NCBI GenBank assembly: GCA_937893635.1
Contig: CALBGF010000094.1
Span: 1-17,021, forward strand
Direction of reading: 5' to 3'
Source of the DNA: an uncultured Mollicutes bacterium
GTDB taxonomy: Bacteria; Bacillota_I; Bacilli_A; RFN20; CAG-826
DNA: 17,021 nt
Shown here: in pieces, positions 1 to 6,705 of the stretch
How the letters are laid out: every line of letters begins with the position of its first letter
Position numbering within the stretch: position 1 is the first letter of the stretch
Position numbers and translations under genes: made by a program
The notes under the pieces: generated by a model
What the model saw: only the letters and a program-made list of their open reading frames with translations
Database searches by the model: none
What the model was told of the DNA's origin: nothing

Positions 1-1
1 A

Positions 2-202
2 ACAAGTCCAAGTGAAAGCGCAACATTGGCATATCGTATGAGTGCATGTCTTGCGTTAATTCCATTTATGGGTAACTTAATATTCTTATTCTACTATATT
101 TTCAATTTGGTTTTTGGATTAAAAAAAGTAGAAGCAAAAGAAGAACCTAAATCAATAGAAACTACAAATGAAGAAGTAAAAGAAGTTACAAATGAAAAAT
201 AA
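2..202 (+). CDS. C-terminal fragment of a multi-pass membrane protein (transporter-like)
   Basis: This frame is open from the window edge to a TAA at 200-202, giving the last 66 residues of a protein that begins outside the window. It contains one clear hydrophobic segment (roughly MSACLALIPFMGNLIFLFYY), then a basic turn (LKKVEAK) and a highly charged Lys/Glu-rich tail ending in VTNEK. A final membrane span followed by a charged cytoplasmic tail is common at the end of MFS or GPH-type secondary transporters, and the residues TSPSESATLAYRMSA before the span fit the last loop of such a protein. That family guess is weak because the signature motifs lie upstream. A strong terminator follows 30 bases later, so this is the last gene of its unit. 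Confidence 0.55.
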   Translation, partial: TSPSESATLAYRMSACLALIPFMGNLIFLFYYIFNLVFGLKKVEAKEEPKSIETTNEEVKEVTNEK

Positions 203-229
203 TTTATAAAGCTTTAAATTAGGTAATTT

Positions 230-265
230 AAAAACAATTTTGACTTGTGTTGAAATTGTTTTTTT
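230..265 (+). terminator. Rho-independent terminator of the upstream membrane-protein gene
   Basis: AAAAACAATTT (230-240) is the exact reverse complement of AAATTGTTTTT (253-263). They form an 11-bp stem with a 12-base loop, and the T-run continues to 265. The stem is AT-rich, but its position 30 bases after a stop codon fits an intrinsic terminator. Confidence 0.75.
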
Positions 266-312
266 ATGGACAAAAAATTTTGTTTGAGGCATATTAAAAA
301 AAGTATTGATAA

Positions 313-341
313 TTGAAAAAAATAAGCGCTAATGTTAATAT
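313..341 (+). promoter_or_regulatory. Sigma-A-type promoter of the signalling operon
   Basis: TTGAAA (313-318), a 17-base spacer and TAATAT (336-341) match the vegetative consensus well. The predicted start of transcription is near 348, giving a leader of about 20 bases that contains the AAAGGAG site at 354-360. The spacer includes the short palindrome AGCGCT (326-331). Confidence 0.6.
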
Positions 342-368
342 TTAGTGAAGACGAAAGGAGAATATCTA

Positions 369-2030
369 GTGCAAACGGCAATGAAAAAAAATAAAATAAT
401 AGTCTATGCCGTATGTATATTCTTCTTTTTACTTGCAGGATTTTTTCAACTAATTGATTCAAAACTCCCAGAGTTTTATCATGCACTCTGTGCCTTATTA
501 GCGCACACAATTCTTATTGCTTTAGTTGTTATTTGGCTTTTTTCTCTTGTTCAAAGAATGGTAAGAAAAGACTTAAAATCTTTTTTTGTAATTGTGGCTA
601 TTTTGATTTTATTTTTTCTAGTTGTAAGAATGATAAAATACGGACTGACGGAAAGTATTGATACACTAAGCAGATATATGTGGTATTCATATTATGTGCC
701 ACAAATGCTTATTCCACCTACATTATTATTGGCAACATTAAGCATCGAAAACACAAAAGGCAAACCATTAAATAAAAAATGGTATTTAGTTTATATACCT
801 GCTTTAATATTACTAACTTTAATCTATACAAATGATTTACATCAATTAGTATTTAAACTTAAATTTAGTGAAAATGAGCTTACGTATAACCATCAAGTGG
901 TATTTTATATAGCATTAAGTTGGGAGATTATTATAACAATTATAAGTTTAATAATGATGATTTTAAAATGTCGTGTATCAGCATGTAAAAAGAAAACCTG
1001 GATACCGATTTTAACATTTTTAGTATGTGGTGGTCTATCAACAATGTTTTTTGTCATTAATATATCTGCTTTTAAAATTCCAGAACTTTTATGCTTTACA
1101 TGTATTATGACCATTGAAAGTTGCATTGGCATTGGACTTATTCCGACTAATAATAATTATCAAGAATATTTTTATCATTCAAAATGCTCAGCATTTATTA
1201 CTGATAAAGAATTTAATGTAAAATATAAATCAAAAAATGCATTGGACATCAATAAAGAATTACTTGAAACTGCGGTAGAAGATCCTATCATGTTAAATGA
1301 TAATATTCGTCTTTTAGCAAAAAAAATTCATGGTGGCTATGTCTTTCGATGTGAAGATTTATCATCTATAAATAAAATTAATGCAATACTTGAAGAAACA
1401 AATGAGCGTATTTTAGAAGAAAATGATCTTATTGAAGCAGAAAATGAAATTAAAGAACAACAATCTAAAGTTGATGCGCAAAAGAAAATTTATGCTAAAA
1501 TCGAAAAAATTACTTCTAGCGAATTGAATAGATTGAATACGCTACTATCAGAAATTAAAAAAATAACAAGCAGTGATGATTTTTTAAAAAAGATGCAATT
1601 TGCTTGTGTTTTAGGAGCGTATATAAAAAGAAGAAGTAATATCATTATATTAGAAATGAAAAACAATTTAATAGATGTTGATGAACTAGCATTATCAATA
1701 AATGAGTCTTTGGATTATTTATCTTTATTAGGAGTAGAAGGATCACTTGACTTTAATATTGAAGGAGAATTAAGCGCTAATACTATAGGATATATTTATG
1801 ACTTTTTTGAAAAATGTATAGTAAGGTTTTATGATTCACCAATTGCTATAGTTTTTCATATTTATAATAGTCAAAATAATATTAATGTTATGATTGAAAG
1901 CGATGCTAAAATTAAAGACGCTATAGAATTTCAAGAGCAACTACAAAAGCAATTTCCAAATAGCTCATTAAAGGTTAGTGATGAAGTAACTTATTATTCT
2001 TTAATTATTCCTTGTGGAGGTAACTTATGA
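369..2030 (+). CDS. 7TM-type sensor histidine kinase homologue with a degenerate kinase core
   Basis: This membrane sensor protein has 553 residues. I chose GTG 369 as the start because AAAGGAG (354-360) lies 8 bases upstream; the in-frame GTG at 345 precedes that site and ATG 381 is too far from it. Residues 1-260 hold about eight hydrophobic segments. The motif TNDLHQLVF (154-162) resembles the TNDLHxLv(F/W) signature of histidine kinase N-terminal 7TM sensor regions. Residues 335-400 look like a long coiled coil. Where a kinase would carry its H-box there is CVLGAYIKRRSN (413-424) with no histidine. The C-terminal 100 residues could keep a HATPase-like fold but lack recognisable N, G1 and G2 boxes. 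It is therefore probably a sensor or adaptor that cannot phosphorylate by itself and works with the kinase encoded next. Its TGA stop overlaps that gene's ATG (ATGA), indicating coupled translation. Confidence 0.8.
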   Translation: MQTAMKKNKIIVYAVCIFFFLLAGFFQLIDSKLPEFYHALCALLAHTILIALVVIWLFSLVQRMVRKDLKSFFVIVAILILFFLVVRMIKYGLTESIDTLSRYMWYSYYVPQMLIPPTLLLATLSIENTKGKPLNKKWYLVYIPALILLTLIYTNDLHQLVFKLKFSENELTYNHQVVFYIALSWEIIITIISLIMMILKCRVSACKKKTWIPILTFLVCGGLSTMFFVINISAFKIPELLCFTCIMTIESCIGIGLIPTNNNYQEYFYHSKCSAFITDKEFNVKYKSKNALDINKELLETAVEDPIMLNDNIRLLAKKIHGGYVFRCEDLSSINKINAILEETNERILEENDLIEAENEIKEQQSKVDAQKKIYAKIEKITSSELNRLNTLLSEIKKITSSDDFLKKMQFACVLGAYIKRRSNIIILEMKNNLIDVDELALSINESLDYLSLLGVEGSLDFNIEGELSANTIGYIYDFFEKCIVRFYDSPIAIVFHIYNSQNNINVMIESDAKIKDAIEFQEQLQKQFPNSSLKVSDEVTYYSLIIPCGGNL

Positions 2031-3313
2031 GATTCATTGATACTCCACTTTTTTGGCAACACGCTATGATAATTTTATTTATTTTTGCACTTGTTTTAGC
2101 TATATTTGAGAGCATCATTGCTATAAAAATTTGTAAAAAACATTGGATTATTTCGTTATCATTGTTTTCGTTTATTTTATCGTTTATAACGATTTTCTTA
2201 ATTATGCGCGGCAGTTATTTATATCGTGTGAATAGGCCGGTGTTTGAACCTTCCTTTACAATTATAAAATTGCCATTTATTGCTTTTGCTATTTTGGCAT
2301 TAGTGTTATTATCTGTTGATATATTTTTATTGATTTACACTACTAAATGGCGAAATAAAAATCTATCACTATATTCAATCAAAGAAAGCTTAGATACTTT
2401 GCCACCGGGAATAGTTTTTTATGATGAACAAGGATTAGTTAGTCTTATTAATAAAGAAATGAATGTAATGTCATTATTAATTACAGGCAAGACTTTATTA
2501 AATGGTAAGACATTTTGGAATAGTATTATGTCTAATATTATAGTTGAAGGTGCAAAAATATTAAAAACAGGAGAAGAGCCTATAATAGAACTTGAAAATG
2601 GAAAGATAATATCATTTAAAAGAAATATGCATAATATTAAAACTAAAAAAATTTATGAAATTATTGCAACAGATATAACTTCTACATATACACTAACAAA
2701 AGAGTTAGAAATTAAACTTAATGAATTAGAGCAAGTAAATAAAAGGCTTGTTTCTTATGGAGAAAATATAAGTAAGCTTACAAGAGAAAAAGAAGTGTTA
2801 ATGGCTAAAATTCGTATTCATGATGATATGGGAAAAGTTCTTCTTACCACTAAGCATAAATTATCGGAAAATATGTTATTAGAAGAAAAAGAAGAATTAT
2901 TTAATTTTTGGAAATTGGAAATTGATGCGCTTAAAAGTAACGATAAAAGAGAAAAAAAGAATAATCTTCAAGTTATTAAAGATGCCGCTAAAATGGTGGG
3001 AGTTAAGATTGAATATTTTGGTGATAAGCCTAAAAGTAATAAAATTATCGAAAAAATACTTGTCAACGCAATGCATGAATGTTTAACTAATACTGTTATG
3101 CACGCAAATGGGAAAAGAATGAAAGTGATTGTGGAAAATAGCAATGGCTTATGGACTATAAAGATTACTAATGATGGTAAAAAGCCACAAAATAAAATTG
3201 TTGAAGGCGGAGGTTTAACGAATTTACGTTATCTAGTCGAACAAGAATTTGGTAAAATGGTTATAAATAGTGATCCGTACTTTGAATTAATAGTAAAGAT
3301 TAAAGGAGAATAA
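2027..3313 (+). CDS. Sensor histidine kinase (PAS-like region, NarL-partner type)
   Basis: This 428-residue protein has about three N-terminal membrane segments (12-35, 41-60, 78-105). A PAS-like region follows (about 117-220, starting SIKESLDTLPPGIVFYDEQG), then a coiled coil (225-260) and a kinase core. The H-box IHDDMGKVLL (264-273) places the probable phospho-acceptor at His265. The ATP-binding domain shows an N-box HECLTNTVMHA (350-360, Asn355), a G1-like TNDG (381-384) and a G2-like GGGLTNLR (394-401). This arrangement resembles kinases that partner NarL/LuxR-type regulators, and such a regulator is encoded 4 bases downstream. The start overlaps the preceding pseudo-kinase stop in an ATGA junction, and GGAGG (2015-2019) is its ribosome site. 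It probably autophosphorylates in response to a signal relayed by, or jointly sensed with, the upstream 7TM protein (inference). The signal is not deducible. Confidence 0.88.
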   Translation: MRFIDTPLFWQHAMIILFIFALVLAIFESIIAIKICKKHWIISLSLFSFILSFITIFLIMRGSYLYRVNRPVFEPSFTIIKLPFIAFAILALVLLSVDIFLLIYTTKWRNKNLSLYSIKESLDTLPPGIVFYDEQGLVSLINKEMNVMSLLITGKTLLNGKTFWNSIMSNIIVEGAKILKTGEEPIIELENGKIISFKRNMHNIKTKKIYEIIATDITSTYTLTKELEIKLNELEQVNKRLVSYGENISKLTREKEVLMAKIRIHDDMGKVLLTTKHKLSENMLLEEKEELFNFWKLEIDALKSNDKREKKNNLQVIKDAAKMVGVKIEYFGDKPKSNKIIEKILVNAMHECLTNTVMHANGKRMKVIVENSNGLWTIKITNDGKKPQNKIVEGGGLTNLRYLVEQEFGKMVINSDPYFELIVKIKGE

Positions 3314-3317
3314 AACA

Positions 3318-3968
3318 ATGAAAAATGGTAAATATTCGGTAATGATTGTCGAAGATCAACAAATGCCTAAAACACTCTTTTCTCATTATATTGAGTCATC
3401 TAATTTGTTTTATCTTCAAGTGGCTATTGAAAATGCTTCGATAGCGGATATTATTTGTACACGCACTCCTGTAGATTTGATTCTTATGGATGTTGTAACA
3501 GAAAATGGTGAAAGTGGCTTAAATGCTGCCGAAAAAATCAAAAAGAAGTTTCCGAAAATAAAAATAATTATTGTAACTTCAATGCCGGAATGTTCTTATA
3601 TTAAACGTGCTAAAAAAATAGGAGTAGAAGGATTTTGGTATAAAGAAGTAAACGAAAAACCTATACTAGAGGTTATGGAAAAAGTAATGCAAGGCGAAAT
3701 AGTGTATCCAAAAGCCGCTCAATCGGTTAAAGTTGGATTAGCACTAAGCGAAGAATTTACAGAAAGAGAACTTGAAATACTAAGACTTATTACTGGTGGA
3801 TATAGCAATGTAAAAATAGCGGAGCAATTAGGTGTTTCAGCGGGTGTTATAAAAAATCATGTCGCGGATATGCTTCTTAAAACTGGCTTTCGCTCCCGTA
3901 CTCAGCTTGCGGTAAGAGCAAGAGAAACAGGACTTGTTATTCTAGATAAAATTAAAGATGAAATTTAA
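3318..3968 (+). CDS. NarL/LuxR-family DNA-binding response regulator
   Basis: This 216-residue two-domain regulator has a receiver at residues 5-130. It shows the acidic pair Glu12-Asp13 (IVEDQQ), the phospho-acceptor Asp58 (LILMDVV), Thr87 (IIVTSMP) and Lys109 (FWYKE), so all the switch residues are present. Residues 148-200 form a LuxR/GerE helix-turn-helix (TERELEILRLITGGYSNVKI, then LGVSAGVIKNHVADMLLKTG). AAAGGAG lies at 3302-3308, and the gene starts 4 bases after the kinase stop. It is expected to be phosphorylated by that kinase and to bind inverted-repeat operators. A candidate site is the 18-base dyad at 4057-4074 upstream of the neighbouring lipoprotein operon (inference). Confidence 0.93.
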   Translation: MKNGKYSVMIVEDQQMPKTLFSHYIESSNLFYLQVAIENASIADIICTRTPVDLILMDVVTENGESGLNAAEKIKKKFPKIKIIIVTSMPECSYIKRAKKIGVEGFWYKEVNEKPILEVMEKVMQGEIVYPKAAQSVKVGLALSEEFTERELEILRLITGGYSNVKIAEQLGVSAGVIKNHVADMLLKTGFRSRTQLAVRARETGLVILDKIKDEI

Positions 3969-3994
3969 AAAATAATTTCTATTTATTTTATGAA

Positions 3995-4025
3995 GACGAT
4001 ATCAAATGATGGTATCGCCTTTTTT
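3995..4025 (+). terminator. Terminator of the two-component operon
   Basis: GACGATATC (3995-4003) pairs with GGTATCGCC (4011-4019) across a 7-base loop. The stem has one A-C mismatch and one G-T pair, and TTTTTT follows at 4020-4025. It sits 27 bases after the response regulator stop. Confidence 0.85.
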
Positions 4026-4056
4026 ATTATTTATTATATAAATAAAGTTTGTAAAG

Positions 4057-4074
4057 GGGTGCCAAACGGCACTC
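4057..4074 (+). promoter_or_regulatory. Inverted repeat, possible response-regulator operator
   Basis: GGGTGCC-AAAC-GGCACTC is a 7+4+7 dyad with a single G-T mismatch, and it is much more GC-rich than the surrounding spacer. It has no T-run, so it is not a simple terminator. It lies at about -40 relative to the best candidate -10 of the following gene, which is a usual place for a NarL-type activator site. It could also fold as an RNA hairpin in a longer transcript. Confidence 0.45.
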
Positions 4075-4099
4075 TTAAAAAATTGGTTGTTCTTATAAA
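4071..4099 (+). promoter_or_regulatory. Candidate promoter of the receiver/lipoprotein operon
   Basis: TATAAA (4094-4099) is a good -10. With a 17-base spacer the -35 would be ACTCTT (4071-4076), a poor match that overlaps the end of the inverted repeat at 4057-4074. A weak -35 touching a dyad fits an activator-dependent promoter, but no better -35 was found and the call is tentative. Confidence 0.35.
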
Positions 4100-4143
4100 A
4101 TGAATTAGTAGTTAATAGTTACATTCGACGAAAGGGGATTGGT

Positions 4144-4527
4144 ATGAAAAGAGTAGTGTTAGCTATAAAAAATGTACTTGTATTAGAAGCAGTTTCTAAT
4201 GCTTTAAGGCGAAAAGGATTTTTAGTCACTAATGCATCGTCACAAGATGCTCAAGAAATCTTAAATTTAACTGATGGTTTGTTAGCGCATTTTCTCATTA
4301 TGGACGTGTTAAAAACAGAAGAATGTTCCTTTGATAAAAGAATGGATATTGTTAAGCTTATTAAGAATCAAAATCTAGATATCAAAATTGCTTTTCTTGT
4401 TGATAATGCTTCAAATGAAAATGACGCTTACAAAATTAAGCGTGTTAAAGAAGAAGGAATGATTGATACATTTTTCTATGAATCAGTTCCATCGGATTAT
4501 CTTGTTGATGTTCTTGATTCGCTTTAA
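4144..4527 (+). CDS. Stand-alone degenerate receiver-domain protein
   Basis: This 127-residue protein has the alternating strand/helix pattern of a response regulator receiver: MKRVVLAI, then a helix with LRRKGFLV, then FLIMDVL with Asp54 where the phospho-acceptor would be, then IKIAFLVD and DTFFYES. The acidic pair that binds Mg is missing (AIKN at 8-10 in place of xDD). The conserved Lys is not seen in FFYES, and Val86 or Asp87 stands near the Thr/Ser position. It has no output domain. The AAAGGGG site at 4132-4138 is 5 bases before ATG. It is the first gene of a likely operon with lipoprotein genes, 32 bases ahead of the first. It may act as a phosphorylation-independent protein-interaction module. 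The assignment to the receiver fold is an inference from pattern and needs a profile search. Confidence 0.62.
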   Translation: MKRVVLAIKNVLVLEAVSNALRRKGFLVTNASSQDAQEILNLTDGLLAHFLIMDVLKTEECSFDKRMDIVKLIKNQNLDIKIAFLVDNASNENDAYKIKRVKEEGMIDTFFYESVPSDYLVDVLDSL

Positions 4528-4559
4528 AACGAAACAAAAATTGATTTAGGAGAAATAAA

Positions 4560-5093
4560 ATGAAAAAGAATATTTTTAAAATAATTATGCCTTTATTTAT
4601 GCTTATATTAATGCCACTAAGTATAGCTTCTTGTGATAAAGAAAATAGTAGTAGCGCTAATTCTTTATCAACAAGCGAAGAAAGAGCAATTACTTCAGAA
4701 GTTAATTTGACTTATACACATACAAAAACTGAAGTTAAGTGGGCAAGTGAAGAAATAAAGAAAGCACAATTAGAAGAAATGGAAATTGATGAAGAGACAT
4801 TCTTCAATAGTTATGACGAAGCTAAATTAGATGTTAGTTTTTTAGAAAATAACAATTCGGAAATTGTATTTAGTATGAATGGTAAAGCCGAATTATGTAA
4901 TGTTTTTTATAAAAAAGACAGTCAATCTATTACCTTTTATGATACCGAAGACGATATGAAAAATAATAATGTTAAAACTGATATGGGCATTTTCTCTGGA
5001 AAATTCAAATTAGCAACGGATTATAAAACGTTATTTTGGATAGCAGAAATGCCAAATATCTTAACTGTAACATTATCTTGTACAATTAAATAA
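4560..5093 (+). CDS. Small lipoprotein of unknown function
   Basis: This 177-residue protein has a lipoprotein signal peptide. A basic start (MKKNIFK) leads into a hydrophobic core and the lipobox SIASC, with Cys25 as the lipidated residue. A Ser-rich linker (26-45) follows. The mature domain (about 48-177) has alternating short hydrophobic strands such as KLDVSFLENN, EIVFSMNG, SITFYD and LTVTLSCTIK. These suggest a small beta-sandwich or lipocalin-like barrel, but I do not recognise a family. AGGAG (4548-4552) is 7 bases before ATG. It is followed 22 bases later by another lipoprotein gene with no terminator between, so the two are probably co-transcribed and both face outward on the cell membrane. 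Confidence 0.8.
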   Translation: MKKNIFKIIMPLFMLILMPLSIASCDKENSSSANSLSTSEERAITSEVNLTYTHTKTEVKWASEEIKKAQLEEMEIDEETFFNSYDEAKLDVSFLENNNSEIVFSMNGKAELCNVFYKKDSQSITFYDTEDDMKNNNVKTDMGIFSGKFKLATDYKTLFWIAEMPNILTVTLSCTIK

Positions 5094-5115
5094 TTAAAAA
5101 CTAAGGAGAAAAATA

Positions 5116-6627
5116 ATGAAAAAAAGAAAATTATCAATATTTATGTTATCTTTATTACTATCTTCAGCGCTTTTTAGCTTGACTGGATGTAATAAAAAAG
5201 GAAACTCTACAAGCACAGGTGGAACAAGTGATAATTCCACTAAAACAAGTGTTACTCATGAACATACATTCGCTACAGAGTGGAGCAAAAATGAGACGGA
5301 GCACTGGCATGAGGCAACATGCGAACATAAGTCAGAAACTAAAGACAAAGCTAAACATACATGGGATGAAGGAAAAGTAACAACACCTGCTAGCACTGAT
5401 GAAGAAGGAGTAAAAACTTTTACTTGTATAGTTTGTAAACAAACAAAAACAGAAAAAATTGATAAACTTCCACATACGCATACATTTGCCACTGACTGGA
5501 GCAAAGACGAAGAAGGACACTGGCATGAGGCAACTTGTGAACATAAATCAGAGAAAAAAGATTATGCCACTCATACATGGGACGAAGGTGTTGTAACTAC
5601 AGAACCAAATTATGGAGTTGATGGTGTAAAAACATTTATCTGTACAGTTTGTAAAGAAATAAAAACGGAATCTATTCCTGCTTTAGTTGGCTTCTTTATG
5701 CCAATTACAGATGTGTTTAGTATTACTGGTAAGGGTGTAGTAGTTACTGGTACTATTGTTAGTGGTACAGTAAGAGTTAATGATACTTTAACAATGTCAG
5801 GAGTTAATAAAAATGTTGTTATCACTACCATTGAAAAAAATAAGAAAACATTAGACAGCGCTACAGTAGGTGATGAAGTAGGTCTATTACTTAGCGGTAT
5901 TACTAAAGATGAAGTTAAAAGAGGATATACTCTTTATACTCCAAATAGCAAACAAAATTATAATCAGGTTAAATTAAACTTAACTACTTTAACTAAAGAA
6001 CAAGGTGGAGTAAATACACATCTTGTATCTAATGCACAAGTCGTTGCAAAACTTTATCCAAACGTAAAAAATGAAACAAAATCATACGTTGGAGAAGTAA
6101 AAGGACGCGTTATTTTTCCAAGTAATCTAGAAACATTTGCTCCAGGAGAAACACATGTTGTAACCATTATTTTTGAATCATCAGTTGTAGTTGATAAAAA
6201 CATGGATATCGGTATTATGTATAATGGCAAAATGATTGGTTCTGGTCTAGTGACTGAATTAGAACAACATACACACGATGATAATTATGATGAAATTGGT
6301 AAATGTATAGTTTGTGGCTTTGATCAATATTTATCCTTTAACTATGATTCAAGTTCGGAAGAATATAGTTATGAAACTCATTTAGAAGTAAATGGAAGAC
6401 ATTTCTTTAAAATCACTCCAAAAAGTGATAATACCGAGACGGAATGGCAAGTTGAAATTGAGGGTACAACTGAAGAAAACTATGAAGTTATCATTTACGA
6501 TTCAAATTATAAAGATATAAAAGATAATTATGCTTTTATGTTAACAAACTCAACCTATTATATTGTCGTTATTGGTAAGGATAATGTAAATGATATTACG
6601 ATTAAAGTTGTTGATACTTGGCTTTAA
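5116..6627 (+). CDS. Lipoprotein with two His/Cys repeats and EF-Tu domains 2-3 (no GTPase domain)
   Basis: This is a 503-residue surface lipoprotein. The signal peptide ends in the lipobox SLTGC (Cys25), then a Ser/Thr linker. Two repeats of about 72 residues follow (48-119 and 120-190), each with HTF, HWHEATCEH, HTWDEG and CxxC-K. Residues 194-276 match elongation factor Tu domain 2 (MPITDVFSITGKGVVVTG, then KTLDSATVGDEVGLLLSGI). Residues 283-385 match EF-Tu domain 3 (LTKEQGG, then GEVKGRVIFP, FAPGETHVV and GSGLVTELE). The EF-Tu G domain (GHVDHGKT, NKxD) is absent. The EF-Tu segments RHTPF and YRPQFYFR, which line the tRNA-binding face, are not conserved. A small HTH...CxxCG motif (385-401) leads to a C-terminal beta-rich domain (405-503) resembling a pre-peptidase C-terminal fold. 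AAGGAG (5103-5108) is 7 bases upstream. A translation role is unlikely for an exported protein; adhesion or ligand binding is a guess. Confidence 0.9.
   Translation: MKKRKLSIFMLSLLLSSALFSLTGCNKKGNSTSTGGTSDNSTKTSVTHEHTFATEWSKNETEHWHEATCEHKSETKDKAKHTWDEGKVTTPASTDEEGVKTFTCIVCKQTKTEKIDKLPHTHTFATDWSKDEEGHWHEATCEHKSEKKDYATHTWDEGVVTTEPNYGVDGVKTFICTVCKEIKTESIPALVGFFMPITDVFSITGKGVVVTGTIVSGTVRVNDTLTMSGVNKNVVITTIEKNKKTLDSATVGDEVGLLLSGITKDEVKRGYTLYTPNSKQNYNQVKLNLTTLTKEQGGVNTHLVSNAQVVAKLYPNVKNETKSYVGEVKGRVIFPSNLETFAPGETHVVTIIFESSVVVDKNMDIGIMYNGKMIGSGLVTELEQHTHDDNYDEIGKCIVCGFDQYLSFNYDSSSEEYSYETHLEVNGRHFFKITPKSDNTETEWQVEIEGTTEENYEVIIYDSNYKDIKDNYAFMLTNSTYYIVVIGKDNVNDITIKVVDTWL
5257..5685 (+). repeat. Tandem 72-codon repeat inside the EF-Tu-like lipoprotein gene
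   Basis: Two in-frame copies (5257-5472 and 5473-5685) encode the HTF/HWHEATCEH/HTWDEG/CxxC unit. The 17 bases CACTGGCATGAGGCAAC recur exactly at 5302 and 5518, a spacing of 216 bases (72 codons). This points to a fairly recent internal duplication. Confidence 0.9.
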
Positions 6628-6660
6628 TACCTATGTGATAAAAAAATAACAAAGAAACAT

Positions 6661-6693
6661 TCAAAGCCGTTATCATGACGGCTTTGATTTTTT
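6661..6693 (+). terminator. Strong intrinsic terminator between two lipoprotein genes
   Basis: TCAAAGCCGT (6661-6670) and ACGGCTTTGA (6678-6687) form a perfect 10-bp stem with a 7-base loop, followed by TTTTTT (6688-6693). The last T directly touches AGGAGG, the ribosome site of the next gene. Confidence 0.9.
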
Positions 6694-6705
6694 AGGAGGT
6701 AGAAT

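Noticed and set aside
214..510. Minus-strand frame across the first promoter
   Set aside because: It runs through a terminator and the promoter and start of the sensor gene, and is rich in Leu, Phe and Ser as expected from AT-rich antisense reading.
1768..1781. Recurrence of TAAGCGCTAAT in the first promoter (324-332) and inside the sensor gene
   Set aside because: The second copy is within coding sequence and the match is short, so chance is sufficient.
5256..5544. Long minus-strand frames opposite the lipoprotein His/Cys repeats
   Set aside because: They are mirror frames of the repeat-encoding DNA, with low-complexity Ser/Val/Cys content and no ribosome sites.
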